A stretch of DNA of 64,000 bases from Enoplolaimus lenunculus (GCA_030248215.1 JASANG010003170.1:248001-312000), one strand, 5' to 3'. Shown: positions 34,601 through 44,698, counted from the first letter of the stretch. Notes: a model not told the origin generated them from the letters alone. Translations and numbers: made by a program.

Positions 34601-37600
34601 CCGCCATTATGACGGCGTATTTGGAGCGGAACCAGTAATGTCAAAGTATTGGGTTGAAGCTGTACTTGTCATACAGCGAAACAACTTAGTATGCCGGGTA
34701 CCGCCAGCGCCAAAAGAATATTAGTATAAGAGTAGATGATTCGTTTGACAAGAGTATGGAACTTGGGAAATTTAGTGTAGTACAAAATGTACCAGCGCGC
34801 GTTGCGTTTTGGCCCTACATAACTTCACTTTTGTAGAAAGTGTATATTGTCACATTCAAAACGTGTACATTTTTTAAGAAACGCATGAGCCGCTCTAGAA
34901 TATAGCCCAAACGACCTTATCATTTCATTGAAACTATTTTCTGATGAGGGGTACGGCCCCCGCCCTCTCTTAGGATCCACTAGTAGAAACAGTAGTGTGG
35001 CAAACAACAGCCCCCGGTTTTATTCTTGAAAACGCAACGTTTTGTTTGTTTAAGTAAACCAAAATTAATGTAATTCCATGTGATGCAGTCCATCAGAAGC
35101 GCAATATAGTGACCCGAATAAGAGGGGGGTAATAAGAGGGGATCCCCATTTTGAGTCCCAATCAATAGGAATCCGTATCCCTAATAAGAGTCCGTGACCG
35201 GATAGAGTCCCTAAACCCTAATTACAGTCCATAAATGTCAATTATTCCTAATTGTAGCGCGTAAATGATTCCAGGTCCAAGTAAAATTGAGTTCGAAACT
35301 TGAAAGCGTACTTAAGTTTTGGAGGTAACATTCCAAAAAATAACCTTGCTTTATTGCTCAAGCTTTTGATGCAAGGCAGAAAACGTTTAATTTAACGGAT
35401 AGTTAAAATACCGGATATATATCAGTAACGAAGGGTTACGGAGGGCGGGATGAAAATAAATAATGGTCCGTAATGCAGCGTTCACGATATCTTGTCTCAG
35501 CTGCGCACCAAAAACGTCATATGGTAAGGTTAACGAGTGTCAATTTTAAAAATTGTCACTCGTTAACCCTACCCTAACATTGAAAACATATATAACCTTA
35601 CCCTAACGCGTGTAACAGCTATCTCTGTGACACACGTTAGGGTAAGGTTAACGCTAATTTTAACCGTACATATATGTTTATATTTACAACACATAAAATT
35701 GATATGTGTGTACAGTTGAGTTTGCAATTTAGATCTAAATTGCATTTTAATTACTTTATTTAATTGCTTCTTTAAACAGTGTACTTTAGGATGTGTGTTA
35801 AGGTAAGGTTAAATGTCGCGAATTTAGAGGAAAAAGAAACAGCTAACCGACTTGAGTCGCAAAATACTTTAGTCTTACCTACCTGCGTTTTTTTGTGTTG
35901 TGTTAAAGCAAGGTTGACGGGGCAGGACAAAAAATGCAAAATTCTTTCATATGGGCTGAGCCTTTCTCACTCCGTGATAATGCAAAATTCTTGCATATAG
36001 AACAGGGCCAGGAACAGTAGTGTAAGCATATTCCTAAACCTAAGCCTACGCTTATGACGTTTTTGGTGCGCAGTTGAGACAAGATATTGTGAACGCTGCA
36101 TAACCGAACAAAAGGTAGTACCCTCAGGAGAGGCCAAATAAATTTCAGTTCCCGCTCTCTTATTCGGGTCATTACACTAACCAGGAATTCGTTTCGACAT
36201 TCTTAAATTCGTAAGAAGAATGTTCATCTCTAAAATTCATACTTTCCTAAAACCTGCTAAAACTGCTTTTTTTCTTGAGTCTCCAACAATTTTGCGAGGG
36301 GATGTATCCTCTATATCGTCTTCCTTGTACACACCCCTGTTGTCAATATGGGTTATTGTAAAGAACCGGGGCCGAACAGTATTATAAGCATATTCCTAAG
36401 CCTAAGCCTAAGCTTAAGCGTAAATAATCAGCACGTTCCTAAGCCTAAGCCTAAGCCTTAAGCCTAAGCCTAAGCCAAGCATAAAAATTAGTCTAAAGCT
36501 TAACCTTACTCTTTTCTAGTCGCACAAAAAAACGTTCCGCCCTTGATCTTTACATTTGCCTCAATATGTGTGCAAGGACTCACCCAATCCTTGATCGACA
36601 GTAATATAAAAGTAAAACGCCACAATGCTCAAGTACAAATAGCGTTTGTTGTGTCCTTCGCGCGGTTTAGTCAAAATTTCGTATGTGTCAATGAACAAAT
36701 TTTTCAGGACTGTCAATGGATTAAACGCGACCGGAACCACCGACAATATCGAGTCACTCCGGATCCGGGCTGATTGGAGCAACTCTTGTGAGCGGCGTTT
36801 GCCTTCTGTTGGATCGTAAAAGCTGTCCCGACGGCAATCTTTGACTGTGTTCGCGGCTGACAAATGTTAACCCTTTCGCAGCATGAATATTTTCTATTTC
36901 ATCTGAGACAAACTTTGAATTTGAGTTTCAACTAAAGTCAGTATCGTGGGCGGTGTTTACCATTAGCGTTCAGCTATAGGAGCTTGACGCTCGAGTCCAC
37001 GGAGGCTCTCATGTCTGTTGCAGATTTTGTTCTGCATATACGCTTATTAGCATCATTCTGTGTACGGTGTTTTGTTTTGGCTACACAGTTTACACTGAGT
37101 TGCTCATAGTCTACTCTATGCGCCAACGGGTGAACCTAATATTTGTTGTAGGTCGCTGAGCGGTTGCAATGGCAGCAGTATTTTCAAAGGAGCCCAATAC
37201 CTTAAAGCGAAACGATTGCAACGTCGAACTGCTGAGATCTGGCTCTCAGCTCAACATTTTTTCAACGCCACTGAAAGAATTCTAATCTTCAATGCTTCTA
37301 CTGACAATATTTCAACATCCTGTACTAAGAGTATTTGGCCCCGTGGCCGTCTTTTCTTGTCGCTCTTAGGCCTAGTTTTAATCTTAAAACCCTTAGATTG
37401 TAGCCTAGATTTAGCCTTAGTATTAATACGCTTCGGCTAACACCGCTAAAAATAACATTAGCCAATTGATTAACGAGTAATGTAAGCTATGAATCTTAGC
37501 TAAAGCTGAAAACCTAAGTTTAAGCCTAAACGTAAGTTTAAGTTTAAACCTAAATCTAAGCCTAAACCTAAGTCTAAACCTAGACCTAAGTCTACGCACA

Positions 37601-40600
37601 ACCTAAGTTTAAGCCTATCCGTACGTCTAAGCCTAGACCCAAGTCAACGCCTAAAGCTAACGCTAACTTATGTCTAAGCCAAAACCTATAGTCTAAGCCT
37701 AAAACTCAAACAAGCTTACGACAGTCCGATGGAGCCAGCTGTTTGAATACAATGGCACAATACAGCGTCGCAAGCAGAACGATTGCTAACGACGTGTTAA
37801 TGGTATTTGCAAGACTGACATAACGCAACATTTCTGATGCAACAAAACCGCCTGCGACATAACCAAGTGCCCAAAATGCACTATTAAGCATAATACGAAA
37901 ACTGAGACGTTCACGGTTTGAAACTGTATCGCTGAAATTTATGAAATCAGCATTGGTTTTATGGCGCATCGCGACCCTCATCAAGATTACCAAATTTTCA
38001 ATGCATGAGCCACTGGCCTGATTTCAACTCAGGTACATAAATTGTGGATGACGACAATTTCTTCAGTACCGTAAGAGACTTAAATAATTATAATCAAAAC
38101 GAGACGTGTTATGGCGGTTGGCAACTGTGTTGCTGTAAACAATTAATGCAAAGAACACGTCTCGTTTTGATTATGTACTTAAGTTTCTTGTTGTATGGAA
38201 GCAAATGTGGAAGTTTTGACAATTTCTTCCGTACAACTAGAAAGTTCGCTACCTGATCAAAACGAGACGTGTTATGGCGGTTGGCAACTGTGTTGCTGTA
38301 ACAATCCATGCAAAGAATACGTCTCGTTTTGATTATGTATATAAAAGTCACTTGCTGTATGGAAGCAATTGTGGAAGTTTTGACAATTTCTTCCGTACAA
38401 CTAGAAACTTCGCTACCTGATCAAAACGAGACGTGTTCTCGGTTTGAAACTGTGTTGCTGTAACAATCCATGCAAAGAATACGTCTCGTTTTGATTATGT
38501 ATTTAAAAGTCTCTTGCTGTATGGAAGCAATTGTGGAAGTTTTGACCATTTCTTCCGTACAACTAGCAACTTCGCTACCTGATCAAAACGAGACGTGTTC
38601 TCGGTTTGAAACTGTGTTGCTGTAACAATCCATGCAAAGAATATGTCTCGTTTTGATTATTTATTTAAAAATCTCGTTGTATGGAAGCAATTGTGGAAGT
38701 TTTGACAATTTCTTCCATACAACTAGAAACTTCGCTACCTGATCAAAACGAGACTGGTTCTCGGTTTGCAACTGTGATCGTTAAAATTGCTCACGCAGTG
38801 AACACCTGCCGACCTAAATGTAAAGGCCGAAACCTACGCGTAAACATAACGACCCGTCACCGCCAGGAATATCAATTTTTCAAATCAAAATTTGGATGTC
38901 AGTTTGATCAGGGAGGTTATATAGAATGAAACAATTAAATTTTCAAAATCCAACCAATTTAATAATTGCAAGCGCAAACTATATATACATACTACCTGAG
39001 AATTTTATTTAGTAAGAAACATTTTCGTCATCACGGCAAAATCGGCCAATGTAAACAACACGAGCGGAACAGTGTTATAAGTATATTCCTGAGTGTAAGC
39101 CTAAGCCTAAAGAATAAGTGCAAGAATGAGCATATTCCTAAGCCTAAGCCTAAGCCAAGCAAAAAATAGTTTAAAACTAAAGCGTACACTTTTCTTGTCG
39201 CACAGAAAAACGTTCCGCCCCTGATGTTTACATGGGACGCAAAATCTGTCACGTTTACTATTCTCGGGAATAACTGAAAGTATGTTTTAAAATCTTATGG
39301 ATCGATCTCGGACGCAGCCATGGATTTGATTTTATTACAAGATAACCTGAGGCAGAAGTTGTTTTGCATGTCAACGCGGAGAGCGAGAAAATGTTTGTTT
39401 TCCATCTCGAAAATTGATGTCAAAACCCATTCAAAGCTACTTTTTATGTCTTGTCAGAAAGTTGACGACAGTATATTATATATTCCCTATTGTTTCCTTT
39501 GCATACGCCCCTGTATATAGATAGAAAATTAAGAGCAATGCGAAGACCCGACAATTTTGTGTGTTAGCCTGAACGTTAGCCTAATTTTTTTAAATTAACC
39601 TGAATGTTAGCCTAATTTTTTTAAATTAACCTGAATGTTAGCCTAATTTTTTAAACTAACCTGAATGTTAGCCTAATTTTTCTAAGTTAACCTGAATGTT
39701 AGCCTAATTTGTCTAAATTAACCTGAATGTTAGCCTAATTTTTCTAAATTAACCTGAATGTTAGCCTAATTTTTCTAAATTAACCTGAATGTTAGCCTAA
39801 TTTGTTTAAATTAACCTGAACGTTAGCCTAATTTTTTTAAATTAACCTGAATGTTAGCCTAATTTATCTAAGTTAACCTGAATGTTAGCCTAATTTTTCT
39901 AAATTAACCTGAATGTTAGCCTAATTTGTTTAAATTAACCTGAAAGTTAGCCTAATTTTTCTAAGTTAACCTGAATGTTAGCCTAATTTTTCTAAATTCA
40001 CCTGAATGGTAGCCTAATTTTTCTAAATTAACCTGAATGTTAGCCTAATTTTTCAGTTAACCTGAATGTTAGCATAATTTTTCTAAATTAACCTGAATGT
40101 TAGCCTAATTTTTCTAAGTTAACCTGAATGTTAGCCTAATTTTTCTAAATTAACCTGAACGTTAGCCTAATTTTTCTAAATTAACCTGAATGTTAGCCTA
40201 ATTTGTCTAAATTAACCTGAATGTTAGCCTAATTTTTTAAATTAACCTGAAAGTTAGCCTAATTTTTCTAAATTTATCTGAATGTTAGCCTAATTTTTTA
40301 AAGTTAGCCTGAATGTTAGTCAAAATGATATAAAAATTACACAATACCTTAAATATGTTAAAACATTCATTTGAACCACTTGCGGCATCCCAGTTAAACT
40401 TGCAACACAGGTAAGGACGTACACAATCCGCAGTGGCGAGTATACGGCAGCAGTTGTGATGAGAAAACTAAGTATATACAGCGCAATTCCTAACAGGCCA
40501 ATTAGTAGAACAGTTTTGCGTCCTAAAAACAACAACTTGTAACAGGAATTTGGGCCAATGTTACTTTAATAGGCGTAACAGCAGATTAAGCGTGTTCCTA

Positions 40601-41930
40601 AGCCTAAGCCTAAGCGTTGCAAAAATGTATTACTAAGCCTAAGCCTAAGCTTAAGCAAAAAATGTAATCTAGAATCTAAACCAACTCTTTTACAGATCCA
40701 CCAGAAACCTGCACGCCCCTCAAAGTAACATGGGCTGGAATTTGGAAAAAATTGGAAAACTATAAATACCACATCAAATATGAAATTTTTATGTATGGGT
40801 TGATGAAAAGTTGCAAGAACTCGCAAGCGAACCAGCTAAACGACATCTGTGTTTGCACTGAATATCGAATTTGGTTCATAAGTAATAAGGGTTCAGCTCA
40901 GCCCCCCCCCCCCGATGGAACGGTTAGAACTTGAACCACTAACGAATTGAGGCATCTTACTGATATAATTATTGTTCTAGTCAGTAGTTGCGCGTTCACC
41001 CCAAATGTCTCGAACAAGTTATAGGAAAATGAAGTGCCGGGTCTAGCGCCCCCCCTCCCATTTCCCTCATAAATGCAGACCTCTCATACCCAAAAGCTCC
41101 TAACAAAGGTTAAAAATAACCATTTTCTTGTATTAAATCTTGAATTTTCCCAAATCCATTACTGCCTACATCGGTGGTACAATATTCACGTTTGTATCGA
41201 AATGTTCAAAACAAAGCTACTTCTTACAACAATATTGTTTCGTTCCAAGTCGGTCAGGTAATTAGACGTACCCTAACAAAGCTTTCACAGCATACTATTT
41301 TGAACTTGGGTCCCCCCGCACGGCGACTCTGGGAGGGAAAACCTTAATACACCAGGCGCATCAGTGGCACCACCAGTTTAATCCTGGTTCTCTTCAGAGA
41401 GACTGTCACCGGGTACGTGGCTTGCGTCAATACTTACCGTATAGATCACCCCACGCGCTGAGTATAATATTGCACGGGATTGCCGGTAGCGCAGAGGCGA
41501 CAACTATCAGTCCAACAATCGACGCTTGCGTTTGCACTGCGTCACGAATTTGTGGATAATCGTCCATTTCGTTGCAGTCGATCAACACAGCGTCGTGCTG
41601 TTGTCGCATTTCGCACAATTTATCATACGTTGCCGTCATTCGAACGCTGTAAAACATTCCGAATCCCATGAAAAATATGAACGTAAACGGTTCGACCGTC
41701 GGCAAACGATGAACAAATCGTCGAACGCGTAACAGTAGCGGATCTTTGGCTGGCAGCTGTGTTTGAGCTGGCTGTGACGCCTGAAATAAACAAATAAATA
41801 AATAAATAAAAATAAATAAATAAATAGAAATAAATGAACAAACAAAGAAATATATACATATATAAACAAATAAATAACTAAAAAAAGAAATAAAAATAAA
41901 TAAATAAACGAATAAATAAACAAATAATAA

Positions 41931-41961
<31 letters not shown>

Positions 41962-42415
41962 AACGAAATAAATCAACAAAGAAATAAATAAATATATTAA
42001 TGAATAAATAACTAAATAAAATAGGCTCCCTAAAGCAATTGCTAGAGAGACAAGAAAAAGGCACTTTTAACCGGCTTTAGGACAACTTTTTACATAATAA
42101 AAGTCATCGTTGTTTGAGGATATTCCCTTCAGAACCACAGTCCTTAATCTAAAACACGTCGACGTATGAACTGGCGCCAGTGGTACGTCTAGCATCCGCC
42201 CCACATTGTTTATAATCTTCCACTTGACCATAGCTGTTCGTATTGTTTCATTGGTCTGTATTCTCAAATGTGTGTTACTTCGCACCTATAACCAGCTGGT
42301 GATACAACTTTTAACCGTTTAAACCAGTGAATGTTGAAGTTCAAAAATTTGCTCATTTTTTCAATTGATTTTTGCTTACGTCGACACTAATTTTAAAATT
42401 CGCCGCAGCTGTCAT
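31372..42415 (-). CDS. Gene A: SLC46-like MFS transporter, 8 exons
   Basis: A multi-pass plasma-membrane transporter of the major facilitator superfamily, closest in pattern to the SLC46 family, which includes the proton-coupled folate transporter. The substrate here is unknown. Exons in transcription order: 42415-42380, 41780-41438, 40522-40348, 37931-37720, 36856-36584, 34401-34239, 32576-32465, 31674-31372. They join in frame to about 538 residues. TM1 is at about 44-62. The extracellular loop has C68 and C81. MFS motif A (GDLYGRK, 123-129) spans the exon 2/3 junction. The exon 5 block (about 257-346) is a hydrophilic cytoplasmic loop followed by YLYLSIVAFYFYITVDQG, which opens the second half. 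All splice sites from exon 2 on are GT/AG with matching phases. Exons 2-8 are strongly supported by the paralogue at 51-56 kb. Exon 1 is less sure. SLC46 versus another MFS subfamily is a pattern-based call. Confidence 0.82.
32131..32299 (-). mobile_element. M2 element in gene A intron 7
   Basis: The plus strand has GGGCCCGTAGCCAACGAG at one end and GAGCTGGCGACGGGTC at the other, the clearest inverted termini of the family. The interior GTCAACCTTGCTTGTAAATC is the reversed M2 core. Confidence 0.75.
32465..32576 (-). CDS. Gene A exon 7
   Basis: 112 bases between acceptor TATATTTTAG and donor GTAAGTTG. It codes MLFCMGYLITLAFAQSEYLV after a split serine. Length, phase and residues match gene B exon 7. 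Confidence 0.85.
32595..32771 (+). mobile_element. M1 element (F2) in gene A intron 6
   Basis: AACCATTT (32587-32594) and AACCATAT (32772-32779) flank it. The ends are TCCAATGTTATTTTCAGGG and CCCGTAAAGTAACATGGGTC. It begins only 18 bases upstream (on the gene's strand) of exon 7, so it occupies the region where the branch point would lie. Confidence 0.82.
33840..34137. mobile_element. Inverted-repeat element in gene A intron 6
   Basis: TGTCGTAGGCTAATCTGCTA at the left is the inverse of TAGCAGATTGGCCTACGGCA at the right. Several AATAGCAGATTAGCC-type motifs recur inside in both orientations. Length about 300 bp. Confidence 0.65.
34239..34401 (-). CDS. Gene A exon 6
   Basis: 163 bases between acceptor TTTTTTTCTCAG and donor GTAAAACA, entering after a split aspartate. 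It codes VQYLYLYRAPRSFSPQMGSL and the following membrane helix. Length and phase equal gene B exon 6. Confidence 0.87.
34440..35100. other. Gene A intron 5, dispersed remnants
   Basis: A TCTAAAGCCTAAGCCTAACC patch near 34460 is an M1 remnant. 34735-34815 resembles the left half of the M8 element at 61667. No coding potential is seen. Confidence 0.45.
35105..36178. mobile_element. M3 element split by a PIF/Harbinger-like insertion
   Basis: Outer ends ATAGTGACCCGAATAAGAGG and CTTATTCGGGTCATTACAC match M3. The copy aligns with 49890-50334 on both sides of the insertion at 35474-36100, which explains its extra length. It lies in gene A intron 5. Confidence 0.8.
35474..36100. mobile_element. PIF/Harbinger-like non-autonomous element
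   Basis: About 45-base inverted ends, TGCAGCGTTCACGATATCTT and, reversed, TGCAGCGTTCACAATATCTT, continue through CAGCTGCGCACCAAAAACGT. TAA flanks both sides (35471-35473, 36101-36103). A TAA/TTA target duplication is typical of PIF/Harbinger. The interior contains a smaller hairpin around 35527-35571 (GGTTAACGAGTGTCAATTTT and its inverse) and an M1 scrap near 36005-36050. No transposase is seen. Confidence 0.78.
36351..36560 (+). mobile_element. M1 element (F1) next to gene A exon 5
   Basis: An exact 8-bp target duplication TCAATATG flanks it (36343-36350, 36561-36568). The ends are GGTTATTGTAAAGAACCGG and TTGATCTTTACATTTGCC. It sits 23 bases past the exon 5 donor, within intron 5. Confidence 0.88.
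36584..36856 (-). CDS. Gene A exon 5
   Basis: 273 bases between acceptor AACATTTGTCAG and donor GTGAGTCC. It codes a polar loop, then YEILTKPREGHNKRYLYLSI and the membrane helix ending ITVDQGLG. Gene B's equivalent is 327 bases, the difference lying in the polar loop. The upstream intron boundary is almost touched by the S2 element. Confidence 0.87.
36867..37143 (-). mobile_element. S2 element (TTAA-type, tRNA-like) in gene A intron 4
   Basis: The end TTAACCCTTTCGCAGCATGA matches the S2 copies at 60998 and 62990. The far side has CTCATAGTCTACTCTATGCG. The tRNA-like region is decayed (CTATAGCTGAACGCTAATGG on the minus strand). The terminal TTAA lies eight bases from the exon 5 acceptor AG. 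Confidence 0.7.
37340..37700. repeat. Degenerate TTAGG/CCTAA tract, gene A intron 4
   Basis: CTTAGGCCTAGTTTTAATCT is followed by many CCTAAGTTTAAGCCTAAAC variants. It resembles an old expanded M1 core with no recognisable ends. Confidence 0.6.
37720..37931 (-). CDS. Gene A exon 4
   Basis: 212 bases between acceptor CATAAATTTCAG and donor GTAAGCTT, entering after a split serine. It codes DTVSNRERLSFRIMLNSAFW and the next helix pair, ending FKQLAPSDC. Gene B exon 4 has the same length and phase. Confidence 0.88.
38090..38770. repeat. Tandem array, about 162-bp unit with internal hairpins
   Basis: Four units start CAAAACGAGACGTGTT near 38097, 38258, 38421 and 38582, and a fifth, incomplete unit starts near 38745. 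Each full unit contains the inverse ACGTCTCGTTTTGATTAT about 60 bases on. It also contains a second inverted pair, TTGTATGGAAG and CTTCCGTACAA. Every unit can therefore fold into two stems. The array lies in gene A intron 3, directly upstream of exon 4. Confidence 0.88.
39044..39238 (+). mobile_element. M1 element (F1) in gene A intron 3
   Basis: An exact 8-bp duplication GCAAAATC flanks it (39036-39043, 39239-39246). The ends are GGCCAATGTAAACAACACG and CTGATGTTTACATGGGAC. The core CCTAAGCCTAAGCC and the right constant block are present. Confidence 0.9.
39560..40318. repeat. Tandem array, 30/31-bp unit, in gene A intron 3
   Basis: About 24 units of GTTAGCCTAATTTTTCTAAA plus TTAACCTGAAT, with small substitutions. 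The array stops about 30 bases from the donor of exon 3, so nearly the whole start of intron 3 is this repeat. Confidence 0.94.
40348..40522 (-). CDS. Gene A exon 3
   Basis: 175 bases between acceptor TTGTTTTTAG and donor GTATTGTG. It completes motif A (GRKTVL), then encodes two helices through ...QMNVLTYL. Length and both phases equal gene B exon 3. Confidence 0.88.
40552..40735 (+). mobile_element. M1 element (F2) in gene A intron 2
   Basis: AGGAATTT (40544-40551) and TGGAATTT (40736-40743) flank it. The ends are GGGCCAATGTTACTTTAATA and CTCAAAGTAACATGGGC. It lies 29 bases upstream of exon 3 on the gene's strand. Confidence 0.87.
41438..41780 (-). CDS. Gene A exon 2
   Basis: 343 bases from acceptor TTTGTTTATTTCAG to donor GTAAGTATT. 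Phase 0 entry codes a 30-residue polar N-terminus, TM1 (PFTFIFFMGFGMFYSV), an extracellular loop with two cysteines, and TM2 ending SAWGDLYG. The closing glycine codon is split with exon 3. Confidence 0.86.
41783..42025. repeat. (AAAT)n microsatellite in gene A intron 1
   Basis: AAATAAATAAAT runs with AAAC and AAAG variants fill most of the proposed intron 1 next to the exon 2 acceptor. The 142-codon frame opposite is a repeat artefact. Confidence 0.95.
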
Positions 42416-43195
42416 CGTTCGCTTGTTTGAAACCCTATCGTTAACTGGTAATAGGTGCTATTTGATTATCATTTGACAATACGGACCTTTGGCTTTTGAA
42501 AAGTTATCATAAGTTACAAAACGGACGTCAGCCGATGACATAATGTCAGCATCCCACAGTTCGGCTTACACTAAAAGTGCCATACTGAGACGTAATTAAA
42601 GATTCGTCGTTTGTTCGATCTGAACAATTGGTGATTTCCGATCCTGACCACGACATTAACTCGATCACAGCACAAAAATTCTGACTTTATTCTTTTCATG
42701 ACCGCAACATTATTCTACACAAATTCTATTGCATTGAAAATGGTTCAGAGTACAATTCACTTGCCGGATGCGTTTTGTCCTTACGCCTGTATTCTCAAAT
42801 ATGTGTAGCATCAATCACCAGTTAATGGCCGATCTTGCAGCTTTTGAATCGGTATTAAAAATGGTGCGATTGAAAAATTCAGCACATTTTTGGCATTTCA
42901 TTAATTTTGCTGTCAATTTTAACATTCACAATTGCTGCATGAGTTCGACCAAAAACCCATGTTTTCCATATGCGCATAGCATCGATCACCAGTTAGCGAT
43001 ACGTTTTCAAACTGTCGAACTCATGCAGCAATTGTGAATGTCAAAATTGACAGCAAAATTAATGAAATGCCAAAAATGTGCTGAATTTTTCAATCGCACC
43101 ATTTTTAATACCGATTCAAAAGCTGCAAGACCGGCCATAAACTGGTGATTGATGCTATGCGCATATGGAAAACATGGGTTTTTGTTTTATATTAC
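42255..43195. repeat. Duplicated and palindromic block around gene A exon 1
   Basis: 42255-42460 and 42778-43000 align along their length: TGTATTCTCAAATATGTGT at one end, TTTGAAAACGTATCGCTAAC on the minus strand at the other. Within the second copy, arms 42802-42949 and 43015-43155 are near-perfect inverse repeats of about 145 bases. They run from ATCACCAGTTAATGG to CATGAGTTCGA. The spacer (42953-43002) is itself the inverse of the right flank (43137-43190). A transcript across it would fold into a very long hairpin. Confidence 0.82.
42380..42415 (-). CDS. Gene A exon 1 (proposed start)
   Basis: ATG in context GCGAACGATGA, then MTAAANFKISVD, then donor GTAAGC. 36 coding bases give phase 0, exactly what exon 2 needs. 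I chose it because it is the nearest upstream ATG that reaches a good donor in phase. It lies inside a block that is repeated at 42778-43190, so it could be a real first exon that was duplicated, an exonised repeat, or a coincidence. Confidence 0.45.
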
Positions 43196-43224
43196 ATTTT
43201 TCGTGGTCTAAATAAAAATTCTGT

Positions 43225-43290
43225 TCTAAGGGGGCCAAAACGTTGCCAGGAAGGGCTGAGCCTCCCTGGCTCCGTTTGGCTACAGACCAG
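43225..43290 (+). mobile_element. M2 fragment
   Basis: GGGCTGAGCCTCCCTGGCTC and TTTGGCTACAGACC match the right side of M2 elements only. Confidence 0.5.
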
Positions 43291-44390
43291 TCAAACCCAC
43301 AATTTGAACTGGTCCATTGTATGCCGTATAAAATTAGGAAAGTTTTCGTACTTTAGGGTGATTTAGTCAAAGATTGCTGTTAGATAATTAGTAATTAAAT
43401 GCAATTCTTACAATATTACATTTAGGGTTTTTTCCCAGTATGCATTTGCAATTTTTGCAATTACTTGCATTCCGAATGAATCGTAGCAGTTTTGAACTAA
43501 ATGCAGTAAAATTCGGCATAGATCACTGCTGTAAAACGGCTGATAAAGTGTGCTTTGAGCACATACTAAAAACATTTTAAACTAAAAAAACAGCCAAAAC
43601 TACGTAATATTTACATAATCAGTTGTTTAGCAGCCTATTTTTATGACATCTTACTTTTAGATAGCAAACTATATTTAGTAAGCAATAAAAATAACCGGTA
43701 CCCGCAGTTGCATTCATACACTGGCGTATGCAGCGAGGGGGGGCACATGCCCCCTATCAAAATTTTTTAATCCACCTCTGCATTCATGTGCAACTTTTCT
43801 AATGTACTCTGGTTTCAAATCCTTTCATATCACATATATTGCTATCTCAAACAATAAACGCAACTTGAATGAATTTGGTTAAAAATACACGCTTTATGCT
43901 AGCAAAATTAAGTAGAATACCGGTCAATTTATTACTAATTCTTTTGGATCTTTATGTATTCTCAAGTGTTGTTTACTCTTTTGCTGAAACACTACCCAAA
44001 ATACTTATGCGGGGCGGTACAGGTTTAAAGGATCTTTACGTATCCGCAAACACGCTGCTAGCTCACGTGTTGGAACAGGGCATAAAATACGTATGTGCGG
44101 CGTGTCAGCTTTTTTGAAATAAAAACGATCAATATTAGTTAGCTTAAAAGTATTCGAAACCAAACAAATAACGAGACATCGTCAATAGAACAGTGAAAAA
44201 GTTCTATAAAAAATTTTAAGGACGTAAAACTATTATTTACACAGAGTTTTAAGAGTATTAAAAGTTTTGTGTATACAAAAAAGATAAGTGATGAGTATAT
44301 ATAGATAATTCCAAGAGCCTATAACGGATTTACCAGCCCGTGATGCGTTCTGATCTGGCACCTGATTCGAGAATTAGTTATTGCTTCCCG
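43291..44390. other. Unassigned intergenic sequence between genes A and B
   Basis: An 82-codon frame at 43869-44117 has a hydrophobic start (NLLLILLDLYVFSSVVYS) but no partner exon or known domain. GAGGGGGGGCACATGCCCCC near 43736 resembles dispersed repeat material. Confidence 0.3.
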
Positions 44391-44574
44391 GGCCCATGTA
44401 TAGAACAGGGCCGGAACGTTTTCCGTTGGGACTCTAATAGAGTAAACTTAAGCTTTTTAGACTATTCTTTTGCTTAGGCTTAGGTATAGGCTCATTATTA
44501 CGTTTAGCCTTAGGCTTAGGCAAGGCTTAGGAATATACTTACACTACTGTCCGGCCCTGTTCTATACATTGGCC
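44391..44574 (-). mobile_element. M1 element (F3, reversed)
   Basis: The ends GGCCCATGTATAGAACAGG and CTGTTCTATACATTGGCC are inverse. Flanks GCTTCCCG and GCTTCCAG fit a worn 8-bp duplication. The core has GGCTTAGGTATAGG and the block AAACTTAAGCTTTTTAGACT. Confidence 0.8.
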
Positions 44575-44698
44575 GCTTCCAGTATAGAAAATAAAGGTAT
44601 AAGCGAAGCAACGAATTCGTTTAAACCTTAAGGAAAGATTCGGACTTCTTTCTCCAGAATTGGTGGAAAACCAAAAACGCAACACGCGCTGAGTACGT

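Noticed and set aside
41636-42064. 142-codon hydrophobic membrane protein
   Set aside because: It is translation of the (AAAT)n microsatellite opposite strand, running into exon 2 in the wrong frame.
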